Shown here piece by piece: positions 59,732 to 64,000 of a stretch of DNA of 64,000 bases (position 1 is the stretch's first letter; every line of letters begins with the position of its first letter). Both the position numbers and the translations under genes were made by a program. The stretch covers positions 29,855,333 to 29,919,332 of the forward strand of contig NC_091298.1 of NCBI RefSeq assembly GCF_038502225.1, read 5' to 3'. Under the pieces are notes generated by a model. The model did no database searches, was not told the origin of the DNA, and saw nothing but the letters and a program-made list of their open reading frames with translations. Source of the stretch: Cherax quadricarinatus. Lineage: Eukaryota > Arthropoda > Malacostraca > Decapoda > Parastacidae.

Positions 59732-61255
59732 TCCCAATTACCAATCGGGCGGAATTATTTACAAACGTTGTCTCTTAGTGCACAGCAGGACTGGGCATCA
59801 GTGTACTGTGTGCTGTGTACTCTGACGTTGAGTTTACATGTCTGAATGCTGCTGTGGACCGATAGATAATATTTGTATATTGCTGATAAATTAAATGCGC
59901 ACAAAAGTAGATGAATTAGACGCATGTGCAACATTTGGATTGCAGAAAAGTCTTGCTGGAATCATCTATTAGAAATAGGTTAGACAGATACATGAGTGAG
60001 AAGGGTGGGATTGGAGTGGGACTTGCAAAGTACGGATTACAAGTGTTGGTTTAAAAAAGGCATGTGAGTAAAAACCAGAATATAGCAATAAACCTTTCGG
60101 TACCGGAACCTAGATTACGTCTAAAATACAGAAGTCGAAAATAACAGTGTATATATAGGCAGGAAGTGAGGTGTGTGTGTCACATAATAACCTGAAAAAT
60201 ACAAGTCAGGCTATTTTTGAGATGAAGTCAGGTAAGTTATGAGGTCACGTAATTCCTGTGTTGTGTGGTAGTTTGGGCTTTGCTGGTTGAGTATCGTATA
60301 TGCCAGAGATTTTAAAGTTTTTGTTGCTTCCAGTATTAAACTGAAAGCTACAAAATTTGAAAAAAAAAAAATGTGGCATGCATGATACTCAATCAGGTAA
60401 AGTCCAACATGTTAGCTAAAAAGACATGTGCAATTAATGTGACATTAGTAATTCTACCATTATTACCAAAGACCAACCTACCTTACAATACAAGAATCAC
60501 GTGACTTTTATTGTTTACCTGATATTGTCCCAAAAAAGATCCTCAATCTTATTTTCCAGGTCACTATGTGACATTTCTCATTTCCTGTTTATATATAGTG
60601 TTATTTTCGACCTTTTTATGTTAGAAGTGATCAAGGTCGCAGGACAGATATGTTTTCTAATAAATATGTCCAAGTGTTTGTTAAAGTGTCTTTTTGAACC
60701 AATTTTCCGGTATCAGTTACCAAAGTTTACACCATTAGAAGTGTCATCAAAGCTAATATCTTAGGTCGCCTTGAAAATAGGTTCAACAATTATTTCTGTT
60801 AAAATATTTGGTTTTTAAAAGGACTTGCCTGGTATAATCAGTAGGCTTGTTCCAGTATTCCACCAATCTTATGTACTTATGTTAACTGATCTGATTTAAA
60901 CGAAGACAAGAACAACAAATTATAATTTATACTAGGAAAATTCTGGAGAGATTGGCCCAAAATTTGCACACTGAATTCACTTCCTGTGAGAACAAAATCC
61001 CTTCAGTAAAAAGCAAGGGAGGAACTTAGTGCAGTAAGAGACTGTCCAATAAACGTAAAGGATGAGACTTAAAACCATAACTTCAGTAGGGAATTTGTAA
61101 AGTTCCTTCAGGCTGTGGCGCATACGCTGGTCTGCGTGCAGGTGACACCCATTGCTTGGTCGACCCAGTCCACCAGCCAGAAAGGCAGTTCTTGTAGCAG
61201 GCCGCCTTGGTCGTGACTCCTGAAACCGTCTACAGATAACCTACAGAAGTCAAGA
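59729..61255 (+). mobile_element. CR1-like 3' remnants within otherwise unassigned sequence
   Basis: At 59950-60050 the plus strand gives ESSIRNRLDRYMSEKGGIG, the common C-terminal tail of CR1-type proteins. At 60770-60900 LENRFNNYF-like residues are followed by TCAGTAGGCTTGTTCCAGTA and TTATGTACTTATGTT, the shared 3' end. The rest has no recognisable feature. Confidence 0.5.
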
Positions 61256-61259
61256 AATT

Positions 61260-61560
61260 TGTTCAGGAAACAAATGGATGTGTTAATTACTTTTATCTAG
61301 ACTTCAAGAAAGCTTTTGGTGGTGTTACCATGAAAGACTAATTTAAAAATTGCAAAATGTTCGAGGAATAAAAACAAATTACTGTAGTGGAAGAGAAACT
61401 TGTTTGAGAGGATAACACAGTTATAAGAGGATGACACTGGTAAACAAAGGCTTCAGTTCATGTTTTAATATATGTGTTCATAAATAATTTGTGGGGATGC
61501 TGAATTCAAATTTGAACTTAGTTTTGTTCCAACACACATACTTTCTGTGAAATAGAACCT
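61260..61560 (+). pseudogene. RT fragment, decayed
   Basis: VNYFYLDFKKAFGGVTMKD (about 61280-61337) is the FLDFxKAFDxVPH block with the DxV part damaged. VFINNLWG near 61480 resembles the YINDL motif. Nothing else is preserved. Confidence 0.5.
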
Positions 61561-61619
61561 CACCTTCACTCCAATAACTTTTCTGTTCCTACACGAGTCC
61601 TTTGTCATTTTATGGAAGA

Positions 61620-61726
<107 letters not shown>

Positions 61727-62209
61727 GATTTATGGGATTGTTTCTTCACTAACGGTTAGTATGTTTTCTCATTCTCGGAGTAAGAGATATTTTCCACTGT
61801 CAACTTATAAACCTATAATACATCATGGTTGCTTAAATGTCATTATTTTTTGTTTTGTTTTATATGTAGCAGCTTTCCCTGATAAATCATGGATGAAACA
61901 TTACGTCTCTTGTAAAAACAGCTTATTTTCATGATTTATGTGTGAAGGTCGGAGATCATGACAAGCTGTGGGCACCTCATCACTGCTGTGTGACTTACTC
62001 CAACATATTCAGATCTTCCTTCTGCAATTTGACCAATGGAATATTCAGAGGATCTCCCTGCGCCTGTATTACCATCCTGTGAAGATATATTTCCCTTTGA
62101 TGATGAAGAAACCACTAACTCAGATTCCGAATTTGAACCAGCTGGAGTCAACATCCAAGAGTCACTTCTAGTGACTCTGTGACCTTTAATGATCTTATGT
62201 GTGCGATCT

Positions 62210-62252
62210 TAATCTTGAACCAAGGAACAATCAGAGGTCCTTGGTTCAAGAT
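62210..62252. repeat. Short hairpin
   Basis: CTTGAACCAAGGA and TCCTTGGTTCAAG around ACAATCAGAGG-type loop. A perfect 13-bp stem. It lies between two parts of the pseudogene. Confidence 0.75.
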
Positions 62253-62379
62253 TGCACCAGTGGAAATTACTGCACCCAGACACAAAAAAATATCAAGTTT
62301 GATTAGAAACAATAGAAAAACCAAGAAATATACTTTATGTTAGAAGAATCAATATGTTACTATTGTGATGATAATGGAC

Positions 62380-63230
62380 TTTTCGGTGCTTTGGGTAAAT
62401 ATCATTATCCTTCAATGTGACGTTTGTTTATTGATTTCGACAAAACAAATGTGAAAGCAGTCTTCACATTGATAACACTACCAAGTCTGTCTTTAGATCT
62501 CGCTAGAAACTTGAAGGAAACATAGGAAGCAATACAAAAACTTGTCACTCTGCTCGAATATGAGAAATTTGGGTCGAAAATCTGTGGTGACGTAAGAGTA
62601 ATAGGTTGGCTACTGGGACTGCAAGGTGGATTCACAAAATAATGTTGTTTCCAGTGCCTGTGGGACAGTCGAGATACGAAGCAGCACTATATTAAATGAA
62701 CGTGACCAACTCGAGATAGATGTAAGGCAATCGTGAAGAAAGTTCAACACAGTCATTAGTCGATCAAGAAGACATTCTTCGGCCTTTACCCATCAAGTTA
62801 GGACAAAGAAAGTGTAGGGTTTGTTTATCTGACAAAGAGGTTTCTTGAAATTAGTGACGCCAAACTGAAGGAACTGATCTTCATAGGGCCTCAGATTTGG
62901 ACTTTAAAAAAAATCACAGTGATAATTATAAAAAATATTATGAAAGAGCTATTGACAGCACATCATCTACTGTTATGTTGGATGTCTCTCAGAATTCATT
63001 TAATCCATTCTCACCTTCACTTTTTTCCCGTCAAGCCTAAGTGACGTTACTGATGAACACTGTGAACTGCGAACGACTTCACCAATACAGCCAAGATGGA
63101 GATGAGGTATCAGGAAAAACCTGACCTTCAGTGTGACAGCCGACTACTGCCAAACAATAGTGCAGGAAACCTGACCATAAGTGTGATAGTCGAGTACTGC
63201 CAAACATTGGTGCGGATAAACGGTGCTGAA
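62380..63230 (+). pseudogene. Pseudogene of the repeated arthropod protein family, copy 2
   Basis: LFIDFDKTNVKAVFTLI (about 62427) begins a long readable part. After LARNLKET comes a TAG, then LVTLLEYEKFGSKICGDVRV and IGWLLGLQGGFTK, a TAA, and CCFQCLWDSRDTKQHY with two Cys like a metal site. Later, FLEISDAKLKELIFIGPQI (about 62845) matches copy 1. METRYQ-like KMEMRYQE (about 63095) and VTADYC (about 63136) end it. The stops are few, so the copy covers more of the protein than copy 1. The function is unknown to me; the upstream start is not found. Confidence 0.6.
63126..63222. repeat. 50-bp duplication at the pseudogene end, 2 copies
   Basis: AACCTGACC(T/A)T(C/A)AGTGTGA then (C/T)AG(C/T)CGA(C/G)TACTGCCAAAC recurs with CGACTACTGC at 63141 and CGAGTACTGC at 63191, 50 bp apart. 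It is the same protein segment (ADYC) that forms the satellite at 45.9 kb. Confidence 0.7.
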
Positions 63231-63850
63231 CGCGCGGGAAAAAAACTGAAAACTCTGATGTGAAGTTGTATAACTATATGGAAATTTCTCTTTTGTTATG
63301 CAAATATATAATTTTACGTTGATAAACATTAGATTTTTGTCAGTGTGTGCACCACACTTAATATCTGTGTATAATGTAATACCTATGATTGTTAGGGAAA
63401 ACATATTTCTTGTGATTCTTCAAACTTAAATAGCGAAAATATTGATCATAAGATTTCAAATAATCCTCAGGTGGTATAGATTAAACAAGCTCAGTGCATC
63501 AAAATTACCATAAAACAACCGATTTGATTTCTGGACTGGATAAAATTTATCTTCGTGGGAAGACGTCAAAACAGGAGAGGTACAAGACTCCACAGTTACC
63601 TTTATAGTGTTTTAATTGATATTAATGAAGTACGAAAAATAAAATAGACTCTATGAATGTTTGTTGATAATGCAAACGTCTTGATTGAAATAACAAAAAT
63701 GAATAAATCTCTACAGGTTAATTCTGACTGAAGAAAATGCGTGATAGATATATGATGGTATTTGCTGAAGATACACTCCATACAGTGGAAGTGGGAGACA
63801 GTGACATCATGCCGCATGAAGAATACATAGAGACTGCGCAACAGAATATT
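63231..63850. other. No gene recognised
   Basis: A/T-rich, short frames without motifs. Confidence 0.4.
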
Positions 63851-63854
63851 GAAT

Positions 63855-64000
63855 TTATTTATTATTATTAAAGATTAGCCGGTATTCTCCCGGCCCTGGC
63901 CTTTTCCAAGTGGTGGCCCGGCCTTGGCTCCCTCTTTAGGGAGTGTCTGAGACCTAAGTCTCCCATGGGAGGAGGTACAAGTACCTCCTCATCTTTGGGA
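63855..64000 (-). mobile_element. LINE 3' region, minus strand, continues past the window
   Basis: (ATT)n, then AGCCGGTATTCTCCCGGCCC, then AAGTGGTGGCCCGGCCTTGG and TTTAGGGAGTGTCTGAGAC, the complement of the truncated copy at 50405-50502. Coding sequence, if present, lies to the right of the window. Confidence 0.7.

Overview
The window is eukaryotic genomic DNA with no host gene I can recognise. It shows no operon structure, ribosome sites, rRNA or functional tRNA. It is made almost entirely of decayed retroelements, short and long tandem repeats and (TA)n microsatellites, plus one very large palindrome. The repertoire suggests an arthropod, most probably a decapod crustacean (crayfish, lobster, shrimp or crab). 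It includes several non-LTR retrotransposon groups, Penelope-like fragments with hammerhead-like motifs, LINE tails flanked by (TA)n, and CCTAA-type motifs (the arthropod telomere unit is TTAGG). The organism assignment is inference.

Layout. 0.5-2.1 kb: two decayed CR1-like reverse transcriptase (RT) fragments on the minus strand. 2.5-3.1 kb: a homopyrimidine tract, then a 28-bp minisatellite. 5.3-10.7 kb: a full-structure but broken non-LTR element with a zinc-knuckle ORF1, endonuclease, RT and a still-open RNase H. 13.4-17.7 kb: two copies of an RTE-like LINE, head to head, bounded by (TA)n. 17.7-18.5 kb: a hammerhead-like motif and tRNA-like units. 19.1-19.7 kb: two minisatellites. 20.77-33.60 kb: a palindrome of about 12.8 kb with arms of about 6 kb, a 32-nt loop, AG...CT ends and a putative 6-bp target duplication. 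33.8-35.5 kb: a 26-bp minisatellite split by a Penelope-like fragment with a GIY-YIG domain. 36.4-37.3 kb: two copies of a 13-bp-TIR MITE inside (TA)n. 38.2-41.1 kb: a decayed CR1-like element with nested inserts. 41.7-48 kb: many minisatellites, a cryptic ~140-bp repeat and a pseudogene whose 3' part became a 55-bp satellite. 49.7-51 kb: a CAG/CAA-rich tract. 51.36-53.47 kb: a 30-bp satellite of about 70 units. 54.7-56.1 kb: the C-terminus of an RT with a zinc motif and a PD-(D/E)XK-like endonuclease, minus strand. 56.1-56.6 kb: foldback hairpins. 56.8-59.3 kb: a third MITE copy and a CR1-like LINE. 59.3-59.7 kb: a long (TA)n. 61.3-63.2 kb: an RT remnant and a second copy of the 45.4-kb pseudogene family. 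63.85 kb to the end: a LINE 3' region running off the window.

The genes do not act together as a pathway. The best candidate for something undescribed is the palindrome. It looks like a mobile element rather than an assembly fold: the arms differ by indels, only one carries a LINE insertion, the ends match, and both arms carry the same subterminal repeats and TGACGTCA modules. It encodes no protein I recognise, so it would have to be mobilised by a partner elsewhere.
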